Positions 1-8,362 of a stretch of 64,000 nt of DNA are shown here, piece after piece. Numbering within the stretch: position 1 is the stretch's first letter; each line of letters opens with the position of its first letter. Under the pieces are notes generated by a model, which was not told the origin of the DNA, searched no databases, and saw only the letters and a program-made list of their open reading frames with translations. Source of the DNA: Streptomyces sp. NBC_01478 (GTDB lineage Bacteria > Actinomycetota > Actinomycetes > Streptomycetales > Streptomycetaceae); assembly GCF_036227225.1 (NCBI RefSeq), contig NZ_CP109444.1, positions 5,375,501-5,439,500 of the forward strand, in the 5' to 3' direction. The position numbers and the translations under genes were made by a program.

Positions 1-2289
1 GCACTGCCAGCCGGTCGGGATGAACAGCGAACAGCCGTTTGCCCAGGCGCTGTTGTAGAGGGCGGGCACCGCCGTGTCCGCCGCGCCTGTGGTGTCCGTG
101 ATCGCCGCGTCGAAGCGGTCGAACCCGGCGGTCGGCAGCACCGCGCACACCGCGCTGTGCGACTCGTCGAGCGTGCCGGTGAGCGGGCCGAAGCCGTAGG
201 CCACCGAGGGGATCTTGGCGCACTCGGGCGCCGGACCGGCCGCGGTCGCGATGCGCAGGGCGTCCAAGTGGTACTCGGGGGCGGCCTGGAGGGTCGCCGG
301 GGTCTGGACGAGGACCTGGTGGGTGGTGGATCCGGTGACCGCGCAGGAGCGGTTGCGGAAGGAGCACTCGGTGCTGCCGTCACCGCGCAGCACGGCGATG
401 TTCGCGGTGCCCAGCGCGTCCCGTACGTCCACGTGCACGACGTCCGTGGCCGCGTCGGTGGTGATCTGGTGGCAGCGCAAGGTGCCGGGGGCGTCGTAGG
501 TGCCCTTGACGGACGGGCCGCCGACCTTCTGCTCCGGTGTCGGCGTGCAGCCCGCCGAGGCGGCGGTCGCGGTGATGTCGCGCCGGGTCAGGGTGTAGGT
601 GGCGGGCAGGTCGCGGCCGGTGAGCAGGACGGTGTGCGCCTTGCCGGGGGTCAGGGAGCAGACCGTCCAGCCGTTGGTGGTGGGGAGGCGGTCGCAGACC
701 TGCTTGCCGGTGGAGTCCAGCACGGTGAACTTCGCGAGGGTCGTGCCGGAGGTGGCCACCAGTTGGAAGACCTCCGCGTTCGTGTGCGCGTCCGCCGGGA
801 TACTCAGGCACTGCGCGAAGACGCCGTCGCCGGTGGTGAGCGTGGCCTTCGCGCCGTCGGCGGAGAAGCTGCCGGCGGGCAGCACCGGGCAGTCGCTCGT
901 CCCGTCCGTGCGGTGGAAGGCGACGCCGTACGGGCCGGTCGCGCCGTCGGAGGCGTGGACCAGCGCGCGGTAGGGCGCCGTACCGGTCAGCGCGCAGGTG
1001 CCCGAGGACAGGGCGGACGAGCCGCACTGCGCGGTGCCGTTGCGGTCGAGGACCTCGACGTCGGCGTCGACACCGGACGCGATGAGCGGGGTGAGCGCGG
1101 CGACCGAGGCGCCCTGCGGGGCGTCCAGCGTGAGGCAGTCGTACTGCCCGGCCGTGGTGAACTCGCCTCTGTACAGGCCCGTTTGGACCGCTGCGCACCC
1201 GGTGGAGGAGGTGCGGTCGAGGACGATCAGGCCGTCCTTGGTGTCGTCGAAGGGGTAGGTGCCGTCGAGGACCGCGGTGTACGTGCCCGCGCCGGGCACC
1301 TTGCACGGGTCGCTGGAGGACTGGCACACGGTCCTGCCCGTGGCGTCGTACACGCGCGCGGGGCCGCTCCCGTCGGTCTCACTCACGTAGTGGACGGTGT
1401 ACGGGCCGGCCGCGCCGGCCGTGAACGTGTAGCAGGGGTTCGTCGTCAGGTCCTGGCCGGCCAGCGGGCCGTAGGAGCGGACGGGAGCCGTGGTGCAGCC
1501 CTGCGGGTCGTTCAGCCGGCGCGTCTTCACCGCGAAGTCGGCGGGGAAGCCGTTCTCGCCGTACGACACCCGGGAGACGACCCGGTAGGGGCCCGTGCCG
1601 TCGGCGGGCAGGACGCAACTGTCCTCGCCGTCCTCCGGGAAGTGCGGGCAGATCCGGGCGCCGGTCGCGTCGGTGATCCAGGCGAGCGAGGTGCCGTAGA
1701 CCTTGGAGCCGTAGGTGAGGCGGATGCGGTCGCCCGCGGTGGCCGTGAACGGCGTGCAGTCGATCTCGACCGGGCTCACGGACGTGCGGACGGCGTCCGG
1801 CTGGTCCCAGTTGGTGCCCACGGTGTCCGCGCAGCCGCGCGTCGAGCCGAGCGGGACCAGGGTGACGGCCGTGTCGGCGTCGCCGAAGCCGTTGTTGACG
1901 ACCTTCACGGTGTACGTGCCGGCGGCGGGCACGGTGCACATGCCGTACGTGGTGTAGGCGTCGCCCTGGCAGTCGGCCTGGGTGCCGTCCTCGGCGAAGA
2001 GCTGCGTGTACGCCGAGTTCCCCGCGTTGTTCACCGACAGCAGGTACAGGCCCGCCGTGTCGGCGGTGACGGTGTAGCAGGCGCTCGCGCCGGCCGCGAG
2101 GGTCGCCTTGCCGACGGCGTCCCCCGGGTCGCCGAAGGGCGCGAGCGCGAGCGGCGCGCAGGCCGGGTCGTCGGCCTGCGCGGCGCCCGCTCCGGTGAGC
2201 GACAGCAGGCCCGTGAGCAGGGCGACGAGGACGGTGAGCGCGGTCAGCCGTCTGTGTCGTGTTCTCGGACAGGAGTCGGCGTCGGTCAT
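1..2289 (-). CDS. Secreted multi-repeat protein with PPC-like beta domains (3' end outside window)
   Basis: The frame is open from an ATG at 2289 to the left edge, so the C-terminus is missing; at least 763 codons are present. A run of Gs (AGGGGGG) ends four bases before the ATG and serves as ribosome binding site. The N-terminus is a signal peptide: RHRR, a hydrophobic LTALTVLVALLTGLLSL core and an AQA cleavage site. The mature part is a string of segments of roughly 90-100 residues, each with Thr/Tyr-rich beta strands, paired cysteines and a 'PAAGTYTVKVVN'-type end, resembling bacterial pre-peptidase C-terminal (PPC) domains. No catalytic domain is visible. It is probably extracellular and disulfide-stabilised. 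A long plus-strand frame over it is an antisense shadow. Confidence 0.82.
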   Translation of the reverse strand, partial: MTDADSCPRTRHRRLTALTVLVALLTGLLSLTGAGAAQADDPACAPLALAPFGDPGDAVGKATLAAGASACYTVTADTAGLYLLSVNNAGNSAYTQLFAEDGTQADCQGDAYTTYGMCTVPAAGTYTVKVVNNGFGDADTAVTLVPLGSTRGCADTVGTNWDQPDAVRTSVSPVEIDCTPFTATAGDRIRLTYGSKVYGTSLAWITDATGARICPHFPEDGEDSCVLPADGTGPYRVVSRVSYGENGFPADFAVKTRRLNDPQGCTTAPVRSYGPLAGQDLTTNPCYTFTAGAAGPYTVHYVSETDGSGPARVYDATGRTVCQSSSDPCKVPGAGTYTAVLDGTYPFDDTKDGLIVLDRTSSTGCAAVQTGLYRGEFTTAGQYDCLTLDAPQGASVAALTPLIASGVDADVEVLDRNGTAQCGSSALSSGTCALTGTAPYRALVHASDGATGPYGVAFHRTDGTSDCPVLPAGSFSADGAKATLTTGDGVFAQCLSIPADAHTNAEVFQLVATSGTTLAKFTVLDSTGKQVCDRLPTTNGWTVCSLTPGKAHTVLLTGRDLPATYTLTRRDITATAASAGCTPTPEQKVGGPSVKGTYDAPGTLRCHQITTDAATDVVHVDVRDALGTANIAVLRGDGSTECSFRNRSCAVTGSTTHQVLVQTPATLQAAPEYHLDALRIATAAGPAPECAKIPSVAYGFGPLTGTLDESHSAVCAVLPTAGFDRFDAAITDTTGAADTAVPALYNSAWANGCSLFIPTGWQC

Positions 2290-2415
2290 GAATCCCCCCT
2301 GGATCAGCGATCGTTGAGGGAATGCTCGCACACGGGTCTGACACGGCACCCGTGAGTTTCGGGGCCCTGTGGACAACCCCTGATACGGGGTGGACAACCC
2401 CGGACAGGGGGTGAC

Positions 2416-3822
2416 TCAGTGCCGTCCCGCGACCCGGTCCGCCACCCGCGCCAGCTTCGACGACTGTGCGCCGTGCCCGGTCAGTTCACGCCGGTCGGCC
2501 GCGCGGTAGGTCGCGTACATCCCCTGCACGCCCAGCCAGCGGAACGGCTCCGGCTCCCACTTGCGCACCTTGTGGCCGACCCACGGGAGGGTCGTGAGAT
2601 CGGTGGCCCCGCCCTGCCCCGAGTCCAGTTGGACCAGGTCGCGGAGGGTGCGGGCGGCGAGGTTCGTGGTCGCGACGCCCGAGCCGACATAACCGCCCGC
2701 CCACCCCAGCCCCGTGGACCGGTCCAGGGTCACCGTCGCGCACCAGTCGCGCGGCACCCCGAGCACCCCCGACCAGGCGTGCTCGACGCGCAGCCCGGCG
2801 AGCGACGGGAAGAAGCGGACGAGGATCTCGCGCAGCGCCTCGACCGTCGCCGCCTGCGTACGCCCGTCGTTGTCGGTCCGCGACCCGAAGCGGTACGGCA
2901 CCCCGCGCCCGCCCAGCGCGATCCGCCCGTCGGCGGTGCGCTGCGCGTACATGTAGGCGTGCGCCATGTCGCCGAGGGTCTCCCGACCGTCCCACCCGAC
3001 CGACTCCCACTGCGCCTCGGTGAGCGGTTCGGTCGCGATCATCGAGGAGTTCATGGGCAGCCAGGTCCGCCGCTGGCCCTTGAGGCTCGCGGTGAAACCC
3101 TCGGTGCAGCGCAGGACGTAGGGCGCGTGGACGGTGCCGTAGGGAGTGACGGCGTGCCGGGGCCGGATCTCGGTCACCGGCGTCGACTCGTGGATGACGA
3201 CCCCGAGGGCCTCGGCCGCCGCCGCGATCCCCTTCACCAGCTTCACCGGATGCAGCCGCGCGCCGTGCGGCGTCCACGTCGAACCGACCGCGTCCGCGAC
3301 CCGGATCCGCTCGGCCGTCCCGCGCGCGCCGTACAGCTCGCGGTCCTTCTCGCCGTACGACAGCTCGTGCTCGTGGAACGCCTTCAGTCGCGCCAACTGG
3401 GCGGGGGTACAGGCGACTTCGAGGACGCCACCACGATGGATGTCGGCCTCGACGCCCTCGTCGTCGGCGACCTTGATGACCTCGGCGACGGTGTCGTTCA
3501 TGGCCCGCTGCAGGCGTACGGCGGCTTCCCTGCCGTGGAGTTTCGCGTAGTGGTCGCGGCCCGCGATGCCGTTGTAGAGCCAGCCGCCGTTGCGGCCCGA
3601 GGCGCCGTAGCCGCAGAACTTCTGCTCCAGGACGGTGACTTGGAGGGAGGGAGCCGCCTTCTTCAGGTAGTACGCGGTCCACAGTCCCGTGTAGCCGCCG
3701 CCGACGATCACGACGTCGGCCGAGGCGTCACCGGCGAGGGGTTCCCGGCGCGCCGGAAGGCCGTCGTCCGCGTACCAGAAGGAGACGCCACCGTTCACGA
3801 CACCGCTCGCCGAACTGCTCAT
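2416..3822 (-). CDS. FAD-dependent oxidoreductase (DAO family, amine/amino-acid oxidase-like)
   Basis: This is a 468-residue flavoprotein of the D-amino-acid oxidase superfamily. The dinucleotide-binding loop VVIVGGGYTGLWTAYYLKK lies near residue 38. The C-terminal FAD motif (GWAGGYVGSGVATTNLAARTL) is near residue 375. The order and length match putrescine/gamma-glutamylputrescine oxidase and glycine oxidase relatives, which oxidise a primary or secondary amine and pass electrons to oxygen. The substrate cannot be told from sequence. It begins 9 bases after the rhomboid-like gene, so the two are probably co-transcribed. Confidence 0.88.
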   Translation of the reverse strand: MSSSASGVVNGGVSFWYADDGLPARREPLAGDASADVVIVGGGYTGLWTAYYLKKAAPSLQVTVLEQKFCGYGASGRNGGWLYNGIAGRDHYAKLHGREAAVRLQRAMNDTVAEVIKVADDEGVEADIHRGGVLEVACTPAQLARLKAFHEHELSYGEKDRELYGARGTAERIRVADAVGSTWTPHGARLHPVKLVKGIAAAAEALGVVIHESTPVTEIRPRHAVTPYGTVHAPYVLRCTEGFTASLKGQRRTWLPMNSSMIATEPLTEAQWESVGWDGRETLGDMAHAYMYAQRTADGRIALGGRGVPYRFGSRTDNDGRTQAATVEALREILVRFFPSLAGLRVEHAWSGVLGVPRDWCATVTLDRSTGLGWAGGYVGSGVATTNLAARTLRDLVQLDSGQGGATDLTTLPWVGHKVRKWEPEPFRWLGVQGMYATYRAADRRELTGHGAQSSKLARVADRVAGRH

Positions 3823-3831
3823 ACCGGGACG

Positions 3832-4557
3832 CTAACCCCTGAGGGCGGCCACTGTCTCCTTCGGATTCCATGCTTTTCCGCAGCCTCTGACCAGCGGATA
3901 ACACGCCAGGCCGATCAGTACGGAGGTGAAATGTCCGAGATCGGTGAACGTGCGGTGGGTGGCCAGCGGCACGCCGTAGACCGCGAGCACGACCACGAGA
4001 TACGGGTACCGCCACGGCGCCGCGATCCGGTACGCGAGTACGCCGATCACCCCGGCCAGCGCGTAACTCACCCCGATGTCAAGGGTGTCGACGGCCGACT
4101 GCGGTGCCATGTCCCGCTTGATCGCCCACAGCAGCGCGCCCTCGCTGATCAGCGTCGCCAGCACATGCGCGGCCACGCACACCATCAGCCACCGCGCCGT
4201 ACCGAGCCACCGCTCCGCCTGCGCGTGGAACACCGTGTACAGCGCGACGTACGGCAGCCAGCGGCCCCCGTCCATCCACATCGCGCTCGCGAACAGCACG
4301 CGTACCGGGTTGTTCGACAACTCGTGGATGTTGGTGGACCGCTGCCGCAGGAACTCCTGCTCGAACTCCGGCGACATGTGATGCACGGCGACCGTGGTGA
4401 CGAAGAGGATCCCCAGCCAGACGTAGGTGCCGGGGGCGCTGCGGACGTACGCCCACACCTTGTGGAGGCCCCGGGTGATTCGCATGAGCCGATTCACGCA
4501 CGCGGGCGGGGTCCCGGGCGTGATCGACATTCCGGGCGGGTTGGTGGAACGGGCCAT
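3832..4557 (-). CDS. Rhomboid-like integral membrane protein
   Basis: This 241-residue protein has about six hydrophobic segments: residues about 45-58, 95-110, 120-150, 160-178, 183-200 and 208-225. A GVSYALAGVIG segment supplies a G-x-S that could be the rhomboid catalytic serine, and a later DLGHFTSVLIG supplies a histidine, so a Ser-His dyad is possible. The usual GASG signature is not exact, and Streptomyces has many non-canonical 'rhomboid-like' proteins, so protease activity is uncertain. The first ATG at 4557 is used; internal Mets at residues 11 and 25 are alternatives. It lies 10 bases after the LysR-type gene and 9 before the FAD oxidase. Confidence 0.75.
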   Translation of the reverse strand: MARSTNPPGMSITPGTPPACVNRLMRITRGLHKVWAYVRSAPGTYVWLGILFVTTVAVHHMSPEFEQEFLRQRSTNIHELSNNPVRVLFASAMWMDGGRWLPYVALYTVFHAQAERWLGTARWLMVCVAAHVLATLISEGALLWAIKRDMAPQSAVDTLDIGVSYALAGVIGVLAYRIAAPWRYPYLVVVLAVYGVPLATHRTFTDLGHFTSVLIGLACYPLVRGCGKAWNPKETVAALRG

Positions 4558-4567
4558 ACGAGCCCGC

Positions 4568-6409
4568 CTAGGCCCACGCCGGTGTCCACGTCCCCCCGTC
4601 GGAGAGGCCGGGGTGTTCGGGGTGTTCGGGGTGTTCGGGGTGTTCGGGGTGTTCGGGGTGTTCGGGGTGTTCGGGACGCTCGGGACGCTCGGGACGCTCG
4701 GGACGTATCGAGCCGTCGAGGTGGTCCCGGAGCGCCGTCAACCCGGGGTGGTGGTTGTCGCGGTGGTGGACCAGGGAGTGGGGGTAGACCGGGGTCGGAT
4801 CGCGTAGGGCGATTCGGCGCAGATCATGGCCGGCGGGCCAGACCAGACGGGTCTGCTCACCGACGAAGGTCGCCAGGGAACCGGACCCGGCGATGGTGTC
4901 CAGCAGCGGCTCCACACCGAAGTCGGGCCCGGTGGACTCGATGGTGAGCCCGAACGCGGCGGCGAGCGCGTCGTAGTAGGCGGCCCACTCGGTACCGGCG
5001 ACGAGTCCGGGCATCCAGATCCGCTGCCCGACGAGATCGGCCGGGGTGAGCGCACGGGCGTCGGCGAGTACATGGGCCGGCCCGACGAGAAGCTGAAGGG
5101 GCTCGTCGAAGGCGCGGCTGACCTCGATGTCGGCGGGGAGCCTACGGCCGGCGTCTGCGAGGGAGTCGGACCGCCTGGGGATCGCGCCGTCGGGGAGCCG
5201 ACGACCGGTCGCGGGGCGGGAGTTGGGCCGGGCGGGGGCCGTGCCGTCCCGGAGTCGGCGGTCGGCCTCGCCGAGGGAGTCGGACGGCGCACCAGCCGTG
5301 TCATCGGGAAGCCCACGACCGGTCACGGCAAGGGAACCGGACCGCCCGACAGCCATGTCGCCACGGAACCGCCCGTCCGTCCCACCGAGGGACTCGGACC
5401 GCGCACTAGCCTCCTCGTCGGAAAGCCGACGGCCGGCCCCGCCAAGGAAGTCGGACCGCACACCGGCCATGTCATCGGGAAGCCCACGACCGGTCACGGC
5501 AAGGGAACCGGACCGCCCGACAGCCATGTCGCCACGGAACCGCCCGTCCGTCCCACCGAGGGACTCGGACCGCGCACTAGCCTCCTCGTCGGAAAGCCGA
5601 CGGCCGGCCCCGCCAAGGGAGTCTGACCGCACACCGGCCATGTCATCGGGAAGCCCACGACCGGTCACGGCAAGGGAACCGGACCGCCCGACAGCCATGT
5701 CGCCACGGAACCGCCCGTCGCTCCCACCGAGGGACTCGGACCGCGCACTAGCCTCCTCGTCGGAAAGCCGACGACCGGCCCCGCCAAGGGAGTCGCACCG
5801 CACACCGGCCATGTCGTCACGGAGTCGCCCGCCTGCCTCGCCGAAGGAGTCGGACCGCGCACCGGCCATGCCGTCACGGAGCCGCCCGCCGGTCACAGTG
5901 CGGGAGTCGAACCGCGCACGGGCCATCTCATCGGAAGGCCGACGGCCGGCGACCGCGCGGAAGGACGCGTCGACCGTGCCGGAGCGGATGGCGTCCATCG
6001 CGGCGTCGGCGTCGAAGAGGGTCACGACGTCCAGCTCGATCTCGGGGTGGGCGCGGTGGAAGTCGCGCAGCAGCGCGGCCGGGGCGAGTCCGCGGCCGAT
6101 CACGTCGACGCGCAGCGCGCGGTGGCCGGGGCGCACGGAGGCGAAGGCCCGTGCCTCGGCGCGCAGCAGTTCGCGGGCGTGCGGCAGGAACGCCCGTCCG
6201 TCGACCGTCGGTTCCGCCCCGCGCGGGGTGCGGACGAACAGCCGCACTCCTACGGCCCGCTCCAGCGCGGCGACCCGCTTGGAGACGGCCTGCTGGGTGA
6301 TCGACAACTCCGTGGCGGCATCCTGGAAACGGCCCGCGTCCACGATGGCCACGAAGGTGCGCACAGCGTCGAGATCCACGCCACCGACCATACTGACGGC
6401 CACTGACAA
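4568..6409 (-). CDS. LysR-type transcriptional regulator with giant tandem-repeat insertion
   Basis: The N-terminus is a normal LysR winged helix (residues about 11-70, with LDAVRTFVAIVDAG and SITQQAVSKRVAALE). The effector domain starts normally at residues 97-160 and resumes at 428-560 (VSRAFDEPLQLLVGPAHVLA onward). Residues 162-427 are exactly 14 copies of a degenerate 19-residue unit (M-A-x-x-R-S-x-S-L...R-x-x-x-D-x), rich in Arg, Ser, Asp and Gly. A second run, residues 570-600, is Pro-Glu-Arg/Pro-Glu-His triplets. LysR proteins are usually about 300 residues; this one is 613. Without the two repeats it would be ordinary in size. It is divergent from an MFS exporter gene that it may control. 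Confidence 0.85.
   Translation of the reverse strand: MSVAVSMVGGVDLDAVRTFVAIVDAGRFQDAATELSITQQAVSKRVAALERAVGVRLFVRTPRGAEPTVDGRAFLPHARELLRAEARAFASVRPGHRALRVDVIGRGLAPAALLRDFHRAHPEIELDVVTLFDADAAMDAIRSGTVDASFRAVAGRRPSDEMARARFDSRTVTGGRLRDGMAGARSDSFGEAGGRLRDDMAGVRCDSLGGAGRRLSDEEASARSESLGGSDGRFRGDMAVGRSGSLAVTGRGLPDDMAGVRSDSLGGAGRRLSDEEASARSESLGGTDGRFRGDMAVGRSGSLAVTGRGLPDDMAGVRSDFLGGAGRRLSDEEASARSESLGGTDGRFRGDMAVGRSGSLAVTGRGLPDDTAGAPSDSLGEADRRLRDGTAPARPNSRPATGRRLPDGAIPRRSDSLADAGRRLPADIEVSRAFDEPLQLLVGPAHVLADARALTPADLVGQRIWMPGLVAGTEWAAYYDALAAAFGLTIESTGPDFGVEPLLDTIAGSGSLATFVGEQTRLVWPAGHDLRRIALRDPTPVYPHSLVHHRDNHHPGLTALRDHLDGSIRPERPERPERPEHPEHPEHPEHPEHPEHPEHPGLSDGGTWTPAWA
4610..4702 (-). repeat. 9-bp coding microrepeat (PER/PEH)n
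   Basis: About ten tandem 9-base units (on the plus strand GGGTGTTCG, with a GGGACGCTC variant at the right end) encode three Pro-Glu-Arg followed by seven Pro-Glu-His triplets near the C-terminus of the LysR-type protein. The unit length is a multiple of three, so copy-number change keeps the frame. Confidence 0.9.
5129..5926 (-). repeat. 57-bp tandem repeat array (14 units) inside the LysR effector domain
   Basis: Fourteen consecutive 57-base units encode 14 x 19 residues (LysR residues 162-427). The central part is a higher-order 171-base repeat, seen as near-identical copies whose equivalent points fall at 5355, 5526 and 5697 on the plus strand. Outer units are more diverged, as expected when arrays homogenise from the middle. 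The flanking native sequence AVAGRRPSDE resembles the end of the unit, suggesting that the array grew out of the host gene. Confidence 0.9.
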
Positions 6410-6533
6410 TCAGCCCTCAGCAGCGGATACAACCGTTGGTTGTCACTGCGCGGTGGGTCGGTTGTTTGACCGGTGGGGGTGCCACTCGGTTGGATCCCGG
6501 GGTCGACGCGGGGTGGTCCGGCGGAGGAAGGCG
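6410..6533. promoter_or_regulatory. Divergent LysR/MFS promoter region with inverted repeat
   Basis: This 124-base intergenic region between divergent genes contains ACAACCGTTGGTTGT at 6429-6443, a perfect 6-bp dyad with a 3-base spacer, and a further GGTTGTTTGACC half-site-like stretch near 6460. LysR proteins commonly bind dyads in the shared promoter of a divergent target, so this is the likely operator. The MFS ribosome binding site GGAGGAAG is at 6523-6530. Confidence 0.5.
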
Positions 6534-7796
6534 GTGGGAGTGCGGGTGGGCAGGCGGGCGCTGGGGCGCCGGTTCGGGTGGCTGTGGGCGGCGTTCGCGG
6601 TCAGTTCGTACGGCACCGGACTCGGGTTCGGCGCGTTCTCCGTGCTCGCGATCCTCGTGCTGCACTCCGGCCCGACCCAGGTCGCGCTGCTGGCCGCCTC
6701 GGGGCGGGCGGTGGGCTCGCTGCTCGCGGTGCCGCTCGGCCCGTGGGTGGAGTTCCGCCGCAAACGGCCGGTGATGATCGCGATGGACCTCACCCGTTTC
6801 GCGGCCCTGCTGAGCGTCCCCGTCGCGTACGCGCTCGGCGGGCTCACCTTCGTCCAGCTCCTCCTCGTCTCCGTCACCGTCGCCGCCGCGAACATCGCGT
6901 TCAACGCGGCCGGTGGGGCGTACCTCAAGTCGCTCGTCGCACCCGAGGACCTGCTCGTCGCGAACGCCCGCTTCGAGTCCACGACCTGGACCTCGACCAT
7001 GCTCGGGCCGCCGCTCGGCGGGGCCGCGATCGGGCTGTTCGGCCCGGTGACGACCGTGCTGGCCGATGCCGTGAGCTATCTGCTCTCGGCCCTCGGCATC
7101 CGCGCCATCGGCGGGACGGAACGCCGCCCCGAACGGAGCGGAGCGGCACGGCTGCGCGCCGGCGACCTGCTCGACGGATGGCGCTACATCCTCGCCCACC
7201 CCACCCTGCGCCCGCTGCTCCTGAACGCGATGGCGGTCAACGGCCTGATCATGGCGTCCGAGCCGTTGCTCGCCGTACTCCTGCTGGGTCGCCTCGGATT
7301 CGCGCCCTGGCAGTACGCGCTCGCGCTCGCGGCCTCCTCCGGCGCCGGGGGCTTCGTCGGCTCACGCCTCGCGCGCCCGCTCGCGGCCCGGTTCGGAGAG
7401 CGCAGGGTGCTGTTCACCGCCGGGACGCTGCGCGCGTGCTGGCCGATCGGTCTGGCGTTCGTCCGGCCCGGAGTCCCAGGCATGCTCCTGGTCACCGCCG
7501 TCCAACTCGGCATGGTCACCTGCATCGGCGTCTTCAACCCCCTGCTGGCCACCGCCCGGCTCACACGGACCGCCCCCGACCGGGTGGCCCGCACCCTGAC
7601 CGCGTGGTCGGTCAGCACGAGCGCGGCGATCTCGGTGCTGACGGCCGCGTGGGGGCTGGTGGCGGCGGCCACGACTCCGCGCACGGCGATCGCGCTCGCG
7701 GGGGTCCTGCTCCTGGCGAGCCCCCTCCTGCTGCCCCGCCGCGAGCCCGCCGAGCGGGACACGGACCCGAGCCCGTCTTCTACCCTCTCCGCATGA
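6534..7796 (+). CDS. Major facilitator superfamily transporter
   Basis: A membrane protein of about 420 residues with some 12 hydrophobic segments. The loop after the second segment (GPWVEFRRKRPVMIAMD) is the MFS motif-A position. The domain pattern matches the MFS drug/metabolite exporter group (MFS_3 / enterobactin-exporter type) common in Streptomyces. The start chosen is GTG 6534 with GGAGG six bases upstream; GTG 6540 is an alternative. The same frame runs open far upstream across the LysR repeats, but that part is antisense and not real. The stop overlaps the next gene's start by four bases (ATGA). Probable control is by the divergent LysR. Confidence 0.85.
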   Translation: MGVRVGRRALGRRFGWLWAAFAVSSYGTGLGFGAFSVLAILVLHSGPTQVALLAASGRAVGSLLAVPLGPWVEFRRKRPVMIAMDLTRFAALLSVPVAYALGGLTFVQLLLVSVTVAAANIAFNAAGGAYLKSLVAPEDLLVANARFESTTWTSTMLGPPLGGAAIGLFGPVTTVLADAVSYLLSALGIRAIGGTERRPERSGAARLRAGDLLDGWRYILAHPTLRPLLLNAMAVNGLIMASEPLLAVLLLGRLGFAPWQYALALAASSGAGGFVGSRLARPLAARFGERRVLFTAGTLRACWPIGLAFVRPGVPGMLLVTAVQLGMVTCIGVFNPLLATARLTRTAPDRVARTLTAWSVSTSAAISVLTAAWGLVAAATTPRTAIALAGVLLLASPLLLPRREPAERDTDPSPSSTLSA

Positions 7797-8266
7797 TCCG
7801 CACCGCGACCCCCACCGACATCCCCGTCGTCCACGCCCTGATCCGCGAACTCGCCGCCTACGAAAAGGAACCCCAGGAGGCGAGGGCCACCCCGGAACAG
7901 CTCCACGAGGCCCTCTTCGGCGAACGTCCCGGCGCCTACGCCCACATCGCGACCGACGACACCACCGGCGAACCGGTCGGCTTCGCCCTGTGGTTTCTCA
8001 ATTTCTCGACCTGGCGTGGAGTCCATGGCATCTACCTGGAGGACCTCTACGTCCGCCCCACCGCCCGCGGCGCCGGCCACGGCAGGTCCCTCCTCACCAC
8101 GCTGGCCCGCATCTGCGTCGAGCGCGGCTACGAGCGCCTGGAGTGGTCCGTCCTCGACTGGAACCGCCCCGCGATCGACTTCTACGAAGCGCTGGGCGCC
8201 CGGCCCCAGGACGAGTGGACGGTGTACCGGCTGACGGACGGGGCGTTGCGGGAGCTGGGTTCGTGA
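7793..8266 (+). CDS. GNAT N-acetyltransferase (diamine/spermidine acetyltransferase-like)
   Basis: This 157-residue GNAT-fold enzyme has the segment FSTWRGVHGIYLEDLYVRP followed by the acetyl-CoA-binding RGAGHGRSLL loop. The 'STW-G...iYLEDLYV' signature is that of the spermidine/spermine or thialysine N-acetyltransferase subgroup; the C-terminal RPAIDFYEALGA is the usual GNAT helix. Its ATG overlaps the MFS stop codon, implying translational coupling with the exporter. Polyamine or amine acetylation is a family-based guess. Confidence 0.85.
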   Translation: MIRTATPTDIPVVHALIRELAAYEKEPQEARATPEQLHEALFGERPGAYAHIATDDTTGEPVGFALWFLNFSTWRGVHGIYLEDLYVRPTARGAGHGRSLLTTLARICVERGYERLEWSVLDWNRPAIDFYEALGARPQDEWTVYRLTDGALRELGS

Positions 8267-8362
8267 GCGGGTGTCGTCCGACTGCGGGACGGTGAAGGGG
8301 AGTTGGGGGCGACGGCGGAAATTCGCGCGCACGATCATGCCCGGACTGGGCAGGGTCCCCGC

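Noticed and set aside
157..2355. 732-codon plus-strand open frame rich in Gly, Arg and Val
   Set aside because: It is antisense to the partial secreted-protein gene that has a clear signal peptide, ribosome binding site and ordered domains; the plus-frame protein is low-complexity and has no domains.
2419..4947. 842-codon plus-strand open frame
   Set aside because: It runs antisense across the FAD oxidase, the rhomboid-like gene and the LysR tail, ending in repeat-encoded V-R-G-V; a GC-rich shadow.
5129..5926. CRISPR-like array
   Set aside because: Units are contiguous with no unique spacers, the period is a multiple of three and the array is in frame inside a LysR gene; no cas genes are nearby.
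5127..6533. Upstream in-frame extension of the MFS gene to 5127
   Set aside because: It would translate the antisense of the LysR repeat array; the ribosome binding site and MFS homology start at 6534.
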